Below are positions 57,658-64,000 of a stretch of 64,000 nucleotides of DNA, piece after piece (positions within the stretch are counted from its first letter, which is position 1; the number at the start of each line of letters is the position of its first letter). This DNA is from Lachnospiraceae bacterium AM48-27BH (GTDB lineage: Bacteria; Bacillota; Clostridia; Lachnospirales; Lachnospiraceae). A model generated the notes under the pieces. It saw only the letters and a program-made list of their open reading frames with translations. It had not been told where the DNA came from and did no database searches. The stretch spans positions 1 through 64,000 of the forward strand of contig QUFC01000011.1 of the NCBI GenBank assembly GCA_003478355.1, given 5' to 3'. The position numbers and the translations under genes were made by a program.

Positions 57658-58197
57658 ATGCAGACAAAGAAAATGGGGCGGATGGTCATGCGAATCTTAA
57701 AAAATCGTTCTTGGAATCAAAAGATAAAATTTCCGATATCCCTATGTATCAGCTTTTTTATAGGAAGTGTATTGGGAGGTGTGATAACCAATCTGCTTAG
57801 CAGGGAACTGCTGGAGCAGATTGGTTCTTTTGATTTATGGTATGAACAGTCAGATAGTCTGATCCAGAATTTAAAGAAACGTCTGGGACAGTTTATGATG
57901 GTGTGCTTAGGTGGAATGACTGGATTTTCAGGAATCTGGTTTTATCTGGTTTTTCTGGTTATGGGAGCAGGAGCAGGTGTATGGATCGCAACACTGACTC
58001 TTTATGGAGGATGGAAAGGAATATTCCTGTTTGCAGTCCACATGATGCCTCAGTGGAGTTGTTATGGGACTCTCTGTCTGTTTTTGGCGGCCGGATCCAG
58101 GAATGGGCTGGATCATATGAAATTACGGGGCTGGGTTTTGATGGTTTTGTGGCTATTTCTTGGCGTATTAATTGAGTATCAGATTGGAAAAATATAA
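57658..58197 (+). CDS. Stage II sporulation protein M-like membrane protein
   Basis: 179 residues, four or five membrane helices, with SFFIGSVLGGVITNLLSR near the N-terminus and VIGAGA-like FLVMGAGAGVWIATLTLYGG in the middle. In Clostridia SpoIIM is commonly encoded between the NUDIX gene and xerD, as here. SpoIIM is part of the peptidoglycan-degrading engulfment complex with SpoIID and SpoIIP. The similarity I can see is moderate and the call leans on gene order. The exact start is uncertain (57658, 57673, 57682 or 57688). Confidence 0.6.
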   Translation: MQTKKMGRMVMRILKNRSWNQKIKFPISLCISFFIGSVLGGVITNLLSRELLEQIGSFDLWYEQSDSLIQNLKKRLGQFMMVCLGGMTGFSGIWFYLVFLVMGAGAGVWIATLTLYGGWKGIFLFAVHMMPQWSCYGTLCLFLAAGSRNGLDHMKLRGWVLMVLWLFLGVLIEYQIGKI

Positions 58198-58343
58198 TTG
58201 CTTTTATAGGCGGTTGAAGATATAATGATAGATAACGCAGAAGTCTATCTAAATCAATCCTGGTCCGCAGTGGTGCGGAGATGGGATTGTGATACAGAAG
58301 AAGGGTTTGGAGAAGGGAAAGTTAAGGGACAGGAAATACGAGT

Positions 58344-59201
58344 ATGGAAAATGAGATAAAAGGATTTATGGATTATCTGGCTGGGGAGAAAGGCGCATCG
58401 AAGAATACGCAGCTTTCCTATGAGCGGGATATCAACCAGTTAAAAAAATATCTGGAGGAAAAGGGGATCACGGATGTAACCAGAGTTACCAGAACCGTGT
58501 TGAATTCTTATGTCCTTTATCTGGAAAAAGAAGGAAGGGCGACAACGACGATTTCCAGAATGTTGGCATCCATAAAGGCATTTTTTCATTATGAATTTCG
58601 AGAAGGCGTGATCAAGAAAGATCCGGCGGAGCTGTTAAAAGCGCCGAAAATTGAGAAAAAAGCGCCAGTGATTTTATCAGTAGACGAGGTGAACCGTCTT
58701 CTGGCCCAGCCAGAAGGAAAGACGCCAAAAGAGATTCGCGATAAAGCCATGCTGGAACTATTATATGCCACAGGAATCCGGGTATCTGAGCTGATCGGAT
58801 TAAAGCTGGATGACATCAATATGAACATTGGCTTTATCACCTGCCGTGATGAGCGAAAAGAGCGGACAGTGCCATTCGGCAAAACCGCGAAAAAAGCCAT
58901 GGAGTCTTATCTGGATTCAGCTAGAACCATTTTATGCGGCGATCAGGAACAGAAGCATTTGTTTGTAAACTGTAACGGAAGCGTGATGAGCCGCCAGGGC
59001 TTCTGGAAGATTTTAAAGCATTATGGCAGTCTGGCAGGAATTGAGGCGGATATTACGCCTTACACGCTGCGTCACTCATTCGCTGCCCATCTGATCAGCA
59101 GTGGAGCGGATATGCATGCGGTGCAGACTATGTTAGGTCATTCAGATCTGGCGACTACCCAGATGTATATGGGATATCGTCAACATACAAGCAATAGATA
59201 A
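58344..59201 (+). CDS. xerD: Site-specific tyrosine recombinase XerD
   Basis: 285 residues. The N-terminal SAM-like core-binding domain (FMDYLAGEKGASKNTQLSYERD) precedes the catalytic domain with Arg in ATGIRVSELIGL, HTLRH-like YTLRHSFAAHLISSG, GHSDLATTQMYMGY (His and the nucleophile Tyr). Resolves chromosome dimers at dif with FtsK. The protein stops about 12 residues after the Tyr, shorter than the usual tail ending KAHPRA; a frameshift in the last codons is possible but cannot be fixed confidently. Confidence 0.85.
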   Translation: MENEIKGFMDYLAGEKGASKNTQLSYERDINQLKKYLEEKGITDVTRVTRTVLNSYVLYLEKEGRATTTISRMLASIKAFFHYEFREGVIKKDPAELLKAPKIEKKAPVILSVDEVNRLLAQPEGKTPKEIRDKAMLELLYATGIRVSELIGLKLDDINMNIGFITCRDERKERTVPFGKTAKKAMESYLDSARTILCGDQEQKHLFVNCNGSVMSRQGFWKILKHYGSLAGIEADITPYTLRHSFAAHLISSGADMHAVQTMLGHSDLATTQMYMGYRQHTSNR

Positions 59202-59226
59202 ATTCAATATTCATATAAGATCATGC

Positions 59227-59258
59227 ATGTTAAATAAGTGCTATGTTAAATAAGTGCT
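59227..59258 (+). repeat. 16-bp perfect tandem repeat
   Basis: Two adjacent copies of ATGTTAAATAAGTGCT, just after the short xerD end. Confidence 0.9.
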
Positions 59259-59345
59259 ATGGAAAAGAGTTTGGTAAATCATTGCCATAAGCAGAACACG
59301 ATCGGCTGTGATGAAAACATCGATTTCGTAGATACGGAGGAACAC

Positions 59346-59963
59346 ATGAAAACAGTTATTATCGGAATTGCCGGAGGAACCGGTTCTGGAAAATCCACAT
59401 TTACAAACCGTTTAAAGGACGAATTTAAGGATCAGGTGGCGGTATTATACCATGATAATTATTACCGCGCCCAGGACGATATTCCATTTGAGGAGCGCAA
59501 GAAGGTCAATTATGATCATCCAGACGCTTTTGAGACAGAACTTCTCATCGAACATATCAAACAGTTAAAAGAAGGACATGCCATCCAGTGTCCAGTCTAT
59601 GATTATGCAGCCCACAACCGTTCCAAGGAAGTAGTGGAGATCCAGCCCAAACGGGTGATCTTGTTAGAGGGAATCCTGGTGCTGGCAGATCCGCGGTTGA
59701 GAGAACTTCTGGATATCAAGGTATTTGTGGAGGCCGATGCAGACGAGCGTATCTTAAGGCGGGTGATCCGCGATGTAAAGGAGCGCGGCAGAGACTTAGA
59801 GGGTGTAGTAGACCAGTATCTGACCACCGTAAAGCCGATGCACTATCTGTATGTGGAGCCAACCAGAGCTTTGGCTGATGTGGTCATCAACAGCGGTATG
59901 AATCCGGTGGCTTTTGAGATGATGAAGCATAACATCCAGAAGCTTCTGGATGAAGAAGTCTAA
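59346..59963 (+). CDS. Uridine kinase family protein
   Basis: 205 residues, P-loop kinase: Walker A GIAGGTGSGKSTFTNR, then VLYHDNYYRAQDDIPFEERKKVNYDHPDAF (landmark ends), lid with RRVIRDVKERGRDL. Uridine/cytidine kinase (phosphoribulokinase-like fold) phosphorylates uridine with ATP or GTP for salvage. The start at 59346 follows ACGGAGG; an upstream ATG at 59259 is in frame but without a site. Confidence 0.9.
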   Translation: MKTVIIGIAGGTGSGKSTFTNRLKDEFKDQVAVLYHDNYYRAQDDIPFEERKKVNYDHPDAFETELLIEHIKQLKEGHAIQCPVYDYAAHNRSKEVVEIQPKRVILLEGILVLADPRLRELLDIKVFVEADADERILRRVIRDVKERGRDLEGVVDQYLTTVKPMHYLYVEPTRALADVVINSGMNPVAFEMMKHNIQKLLDEEV

Positions 59964-60034
59964 AGTCTGGTGTCAGTGGCGGTAACACCATAAAGGAGCG
60001 GAGCAGGATAAGAGATCCGTGAAGGAGAAAAATC

Positions 60035-60592
60035 ATGGAAACATTGGAAACATTAAAAAAGCAGGCGTATGATGCAGCGAAAGAGATTTTAGAGATTGGA
60101 CGCTGTAAGGCAGGTGATTTGTTTGTGGTAGGCTGTTCTACCAGCGAGGTATTGGGAGATAAGATCGGCACTGCCTCCAGTCCGGAGACTGCCCAGGCAG
60201 TATTTGCCGGAATCTACCAGGCAGTCCAGGAAAAACAGGTTTATCTGGCAGCCCAGTGTTGTGAGCACTTAAATCGTGCACTGATCATAGAAGAAGAGGC
60301 AGCCAGAAAATTTGGTTATGAAGAAGTCAATGTAGTTCCTCAGCCCAAAGCCGGAGGTTCTTTCGCTACAGCCGCTTACCATGCATTTGCACACCCAACA
60401 GCAGTGGAGCACATCAAAGCCAGTGCCGGTATGGACATCGGTGATACCCTGATCGGCATGCATTTACGGGATGTGGCAGTTCCTGTGCGGATCAGCCAGA
60501 AGCAGATTGGCTGTGCCCATGTGGTATGTGCGCGGACCAGAGCCAAGTTTATTGGTGGTGTCCGGGCGATTTATGATGAAAATCGGTTATAG
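60035..60592 (+). CDS. TIGR01440/YwlG family protein (DUF436)
   Basis: 185 residues, conserved in Firmicutes, function unknown. Landmarks: FVVGCSTSEVLGDKIGTASS, YLAAQCCEHLNRALIIE, NVVPQPKAGGSFATAAY, MDIGDTLIGMHLRDVAVPVR. Many conserved Cys/His suggest a metal or thiol function but this is not established. Start follows GGAGAAAA. It lies 71 bases after the uridine kinase gene and ends at a terminator at 60695. Confidence 0.88.
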   Translation: METLETLKKQAYDAAKEILEIGRCKAGDLFVVGCSTSEVLGDKIGTASSPETAQAVFAGIYQAVQEKQVYLAAQCCEHLNRALIIEEEAARKFGYEEVNVVPQPKAGGSFATAAYHAFAHPTAVEHIKASAGMDIGDTLIGMHLRDVAVPVRISQKQIGCAHVVCARTRAKFIGGVRAIYDENRL

Positions 60593-60694
60593 TGTGGATG
60601 CTGAGGATTGCGGGAGTACGCAGTGCAGAGAAATCTGGTATCAGATGGGTCAAAAGTTTTTGACCCCAACAGCTTGATATTGATGGATCATGAG

Positions 60695-60735
60695 AATCCG
60701 ACATAGTCAGAACATGTCTATGTCGGATTTTTTGC
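60695..60735 (+). terminator. Terminator before feoAB
   Basis: Perfect 12-bp stem AATCCGACATAG/CTATGTCGGATT with an 11-base loop and T6. Confidence 0.9.
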
Positions 60736-60761
60736 GTGAAGATTTTTTATGTAATGACTGG

Positions 60762-60790
60762 TTGACTTAGACTAACTGGTTGCGTATAAT
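60762..60790 (+). promoter_or_regulatory. feoAB promoter with DtxR-like site
   Basis: TTGACT (60762-60767), 17-bp spacer, TATAAT (60785-60790). The spacer holds CTTAGACTAACTGG, sharing TTAGnCTAAC with DtxR/IdeR iron boxes; GACTGGTT/AACTGGTT repeats flank it. Iron-dependent repression is inferred. Confidence 0.6.
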
Positions 60791-60889
60791 GACACTGGAT
60801 TAATGATAAAATTTTTCAATAATACCATTTATATTAAGAAGTGAAACAATCACATAGAGTGAATATACGAGAGACAAGGAGGAGTCGCC

Positions 60890-63235
60890 ATGACATTAAA
60901 AGAACTTCCTATTGGGAAAATGGCAACGGTGCTGGCAGTAGGCGGAGAAGGCGCTTTGCGGCAGCATTTTCTGGATATGGGCATTATTCCTTCAGCGCAG
61001 GTAACGATGGTGAAATATGCACCGATGGGAGATCCGGTGGAGGTGCGGATACACAGTTACGAACTGACCTTGCGTCTGGCAGATGCAGAAAAAATTGAAA
61101 TTGGACAGATACAGGATGCGGTGACGAAGACGCGCACGCCGAATCAGAAGATCATCGATCATCCGGGACTTGGAGAAGGTGGACGGTACCATGTAAAAAA
61201 AGGAGAAAATCCCCTTCCGGACGGAGAAATCCTGACCTTTGCCCTGGCTGGCAACCAGAACTGTGGAAAAACCACCCTGTTTAACCAGCTGACCGGTTCC
61301 AATCAGCATGTAGGCAATTTTCCAGGTGTGACCGTAGACCGGAAAGATGGTGTGATCCGCGGCCACAGCAACACCCTGGTGACGGATCTTCCTGGTATTT
61401 ATTCCATGTCCCCGTATTCCAGCGAGGAACTGGTAACCAGACAGTTTGTACTGGATGAACATCCCAGAGGGATCATTAACATTGTAGATGCCACGAATAT
61501 TGAACGGAACCTGTATCTGACCATGCAGTTAATGGAGCTGGATATTCCGATGGTTCTGGCACTGAATATGATGGATGAGGTCCGGGAAAATGGTGGTTCT
61601 GTTTATGTAAACCAGATGGAGGAACTGCTGGGAATTCCGGTGATTCCGATTTCTGCTGCGAAAAACGAGGGAATCGAGGAGCTGATCGATCATGCCATCC
61701 ATGTGGCGAAATATCAGGAACAGCCGGGACGCCAGGACTTCTGCGATGCCAATGAGCATGGGGGCGCAGTGCACCGCTGTCTTCATGGTATCATGCATCT
61801 GATCGAGGATCACGCTCAGAAAGCTGGGATTCCGGTACGATTTGCCGCTGCCAAGCTGGCAGAAGGAGATACCAGTCTGGAAGAAAAGCTGCATCTGGAT
61901 CAGAATGAGAAAGAGATGCTGGAGCATATTATCTGTCAGATGGAGAAGGAACGTGGTCTGGATCGTGCAGCAGCGATTGCAGATATGCGTTTTTCCTTTA
62001 TTGAAAAGATCTGCGATGAGACGGTGGTAAAGCCAAAAGAAAGCCGGGAACATGCGAGAAGTGTGAAAATAGATCGTTTTTTGACTGGAAAACACACGGC
62101 TATTCCTGCGTTTATCGGAATTATGGGACTGGTATTCTGGCTGACCTTTGGTGTGATCGGCGCGGCCCTTTCCAGTGTCCTGGATTTTCTCATCAGTGGA
62201 GTGACTTCTGCAGCAGATATGGCTCTGACTGCGGGAAATGTCAATCCAGTGCTTCATTCCCTGGTGATCGATGGTATTTTTAATGGTGTGGGAAGCGTTT
62301 TAAGCTTCCTTCCGGTCATTGTGACATTGTTCTTCTTCCTGTCCATGCTGGAAGATAGTGGTTATATGGCCAGAGTGGCCTTTGTCATGGACAAACTGCT
62401 CCGGAAGATCGGGCTTTCCGGACGAAGTATTGTGCCTATGCTGGTAGGCTTTGGATGTACAGTTCCGGGTGTTATGGCAAGCCGTACCCTTTCTTCGGAA
62501 CGTGACCGGAAAATGACGATTTTGCTGACTCCATTTATGAGCTGTTCTGCCAAAATCTCGATCTATGCTTTTTTTGCAGCAGCATTTTTCCCAAAATGCA
62601 GCGCGGCGGTGATGGTGATTCTGTATTTCACCGGAATTCTGATGGCAGTGCTGATGGCAATGCTGATGAAGCAGTTCGTGTTTAAAGGCGAAGCAGTGCC
62701 GTTTGTTATGGAACTTCCGAATTACCGGCTTCCGGGTGCAAAAAATGTAGGGCAGCTTCTGTGGGAAAAGGCAAAAGATTTCCTGCAGAGAGCATTTACC
62801 GTGATCTTCGTGGCCACTATGGTGATCTGGTTTTTCCAGACCTTTGATCTGAGACTGAATGTGGTGACAGATTCAAAGGATAGTATCCTGGCAGCAGCGG
62901 CCAGCTGGATCGCACCGATTTTTAAACCGCTTGGTTTTGGAGACTGGAAGATTTCTACTGCACTGATCACAGGATTTATGGCAAAGGAGAGTGTGGTATC
63001 GACTCTGTCGGTATTGTTTGGTTCCACAGAGGGTCTGTTAGCGGTTATGACACCTCTGGCAGCAGCCAGTTTGTTGGTATTTTGTTTACTGTATACACCA
63101 TGCGTTGCAGCAGTTTCCGCAGTAAAGAGGGAATTAGGAGGCAAATGGGCAATCCTGGTAGTGGTCGGTCAGTGTGTGATCGCGTGGATTGCGGCATTCG
63201 TGGTCCATCTGGCGGGAAGTCTTCTGGGATTTTAA
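60890..63235 (+). CDS. feoB: Fused FeoA-FeoB ferrous iron transporter
   Basis: 781 residues. Residues about 1-75 are a FeoA SH3-like domain (LKELPIGKMATVLAVGGEG) fused to FeoB. The G-domain begins ALAGNQNCGKTTLFNQLTGS, with switch GVTVDRKDG, DLPGIYSM, and NMMDE as G4. Eleven or so membrane helices follow with the Gate motifs SGRSIVPMLVGFGCTVPGVM and FMSCSAKISIYAFFAAAF, and STLSVLFGSTEGL before the second. Imports Fe2+ under anaerobic conditions. FeoA fusions of this type occur in several Clostridia. Start follows AAGGAGGAG. Confidence 0.95.
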   Translation: MTLKELPIGKMATVLAVGGEGALRQHFLDMGIIPSAQVTMVKYAPMGDPVEVRIHSYELTLRLADAEKIEIGQIQDAVTKTRTPNQKIIDHPGLGEGGRYHVKKGENPLPDGEILTFALAGNQNCGKTTLFNQLTGSNQHVGNFPGVTVDRKDGVIRGHSNTLVTDLPGIYSMSPYSSEELVTRQFVLDEHPRGIINIVDATNIERNLYLTMQLMELDIPMVLALNMMDEVRENGGSVYVNQMEELLGIPVIPISAAKNEGIEELIDHAIHVAKYQEQPGRQDFCDANEHGGAVHRCLHGIMHLIEDHAQKAGIPVRFAAAKLAEGDTSLEEKLHLDQNEKEMLEHIICQMEKERGLDRAAAIADMRFSFIEKICDETVVKPKESREHARSVKIDRFLTGKHTAIPAFIGIMGLVFWLTFGVIGAALSSVLDFLISGVTSAADMALTAGNVNPVLHSLVIDGIFNGVGSVLSFLPVIVTLFFFLSMLEDSGYMARVAFVMDKLLRKIGLSGRSIVPMLVGFGCTVPGVMASRTLSSERDRKMTILLTPFMSCSAKISIYAFFAAAFFPKCSAAVMVILYFTGILMAVLMAMLMKQFVFKGEAVPFVMELPNYRLPGAKNVGQLLWEKAKDFLQRAFTVIFVATMVIWFFQTFDLRLNVVTDSKDSILAAAASWIAPIFKPLGFGDWKISTALITGFMAKESVVSTLSVLFGSTEGLLAVMTPLAAASLLVFCLLYTPCVAAVSAVKRELGGKWAILVVVGQCVIAWIAAFVVHLAGSLLGF

Positions 63236-63255
63236 CTGGATATAAAGAGAAAGAA

Positions 63256-63293
63256 AAAGGTCGGCACAACGATGATATGTGCCGACCTTTTTG
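63256..63293 (+). terminator. Terminator after feoAB
   Basis: 13-bp stem AAAGGTCGGCACA/TGTGCCGACCTTT, 9-base loop, T-run. Confidence 0.9.
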
Positions 63294-63358
63294 TTGAGCA
63301 GAAATTAGTGCTGGGATGAGGATTATTAGGGGAAGAGATTTATTAAGAGAGGAGATGG

Positions 63359-64000
63359 TCAGGAAAGTAAATACACATCTGCGCTCTGGGTGCCATACAT
63401 CCTGGTCTCGCCATGGGTATCAAAGAAGATATCGATGTGGTTGCCGCGGACAGCGCCGCCTTTATCTTCAGCAGTGTAGACCACTCCATTGATCAGAAGC
63501 TTACTGCCATAAGGGATCACACGTGGATCTACAGCAACCGTATGATTGGAAGAGGCAATGGTACCGGTAGCGGTGTGGCGCCCCCAGCCTTCTGAGCAGG
63601 CACGACATGGACAGTAAGCAGTGGTTTTAAAAGAACCCAGATAGGTGGCCTGTCCATTGGATGTGAGGCTGGAAATGGAGGAAGGCGTCTGACTGTAAGT
63701 CCCTGACAGATAGTAAAGGGAGCCAGACAGCGGTGTTCCACCGGCAGTGACCTGGATCTTGTATTCTGTATCTTCCAGGGAAGACCAGTCAACGGTGATG
63801 GCAAAGCTGTGTTTTCCATTGCCCTTGCCGCAGTTCTCTAAGTCCTGACGATACTGATCTGCGGTGAACGTGTTGGTGAATGCCACAGATTGATCAGGAA
63901 CCTTTATGACTGATAACGTTACATCCACAGGGGAATCTGGGGCAGACGCATCCCACGCCCATCCATTGATCGTGCTGCCGGAACCGCCGTCAACTTTGCC
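63359..64000 (-). CDS. 3D-domain cell-wall protein, 5' end outside the window
   Basis: At least 213 residues, open to the window edge. The C-terminal 3D (double-psi beta-barrel, RlpA/MltA-like) domain spans FKTTAYCPCRACSEGWGRHT to MYGTQSADVYLL, with the conserved Asp of VAVDPRVIPYGSKLLI, AEDKGGAVRGNHIDIFF. The N-terminal visible part (GGSGSTINGWAWDASAPDSP, VDVTLSVI) is an Ig-like module. 3D-domain proteins are lytic or wall-remodelling factors; it is likely secreted, but the signal peptide lies outside. Confidence 0.85.
   Translation of the reverse strand, partial: GKVDGGSGSTINGWAWDASAPDSPVDVTLSVIKVPDQSVAFTNTFTADQYRQDLENCGKGNGKHSFAITVDWSSLEDTEYKIQVTAGGTPLSGSLYYLSGTYSQTPSSISSLTSNGQATYLGSFKTTAYCPCRACSEGWGRHTATGTIASSNHTVAVDPRVIPYGSKLLINGVVYTAEDKGGAVRGNHIDIFFDTHGETRMYGTQSADVYLLS

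Noticed and set aside
61529..62257. 242-codon minus-strand ORF within feoB
   Set aside because: No ribosome site and low-complexity His/Arg-rich composition typical of antisense frames.
1..64000. CRISPR arrays, prophage or insertion sequences
   Set aside because: No regularly spaced repeats, phage structural genes or transposase motifs were seen on either strand.

Overview
The window is a chromosomal segment of a spore-forming, anaerobic gut-type Firmicute, most likely a Lachnospiraceae (Clostridium cluster XIVa) member. The reasons are: a DUF5688 protein, the anaerobic coproporphyrinogen dehydrogenase HemZ, a giant 2-hydroxyacyl-CoA dehydratase activator, the NUDIX/SpoIIM-like/XerD order, RNase Y directly after recA-recX, a fused FeoA-FeoB, sigma-A promoters with 17-bp spacers, and Firmicute-type SOS boxes (GAAC-N4-GTTC) before uvrB and recA. 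There is no rRNA operon, CRISPR array, prophage or intact insertion sequence. One tRNA gene (Arg, CCG) is present.

Layout. 1-8.3 kb: end of ftsH, a MATE pump, the dehydratase activator (minus strand), CorA, and a rhomboid-like zinc-ribbon membrane protein. 8.3-23.9 kb: pyruvate kinase, a diaminopimelate decarboxylase-like enzyme, a subtilase, RelA, an MBL hydrolase with HemZ, HisS-AspS, a FadR-type regulator and an IlvD/Edd dehydratase. A 31-residue membrane peptide with its own promoter and terminator sits at 17.8 kb. 24.0-35.8 kb: a carbohydrate island with a LacI regulator, a lipoprotein-dependent ABC importer, two Gfo/Idh oxidoreductases, a sugar-phosphate isomerase/epimerase, a domain-permuted GH3 glycosidase and an FGGY kinase. 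36.1-42.6 kb: accessory region with a DUF2798 protein, a LysR regulator divergent from a split chromate-type transporter, an M20 amidohydrolase, and a broken polyuronate locus where an alginate-lyase tail and an unrelated 3' gene fragment are joined head to head. 42.8-63.2 kb: conserved housekeeping (uvrB, tRNA-Arg, queA, an RluF-like synthase, ligA, metA, recA-recX, rny, NUDIX, spoIIM-like, xerD, a uridine kinase-like gene, ywlG-like, feoAB). The window ends inside a minus-strand 3D-domain cell-wall protein.

Quality caveat. At least twelve otherwise well-conserved reading frames are interrupted by loss of one base inside a short homopolymer (corA, relA, the ilvD-like gene three times, one Gfo/Idh gene twice, the GH3 gene, the DUF2798 gene, chrA, an unknown gene, uvrB), and queA has a net loss of two. 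All shifts go the same way and the proteins are intact on both sides, so I read them as sequencing or assembly errors and annotate the genes full length across them.

The most interesting less-explained items are: the small toxin-like peptide unit at 17.7-17.9 kb; a four-stem leader at 14.93-15.03 kb; a MITE-like element at 7.23-7.37 kb with a solo right end at 35.93 kb; a predicted FadR-type operator pair around the promoter at 21.9 kb, followed by a transporter remnant; the LysR inverted repeat at 37.53 kb; the rearrangement junction at 41.22 kb; and a promoter-to-terminator unit at 40.70-40.89 kb that can fold as a pseudoknot.
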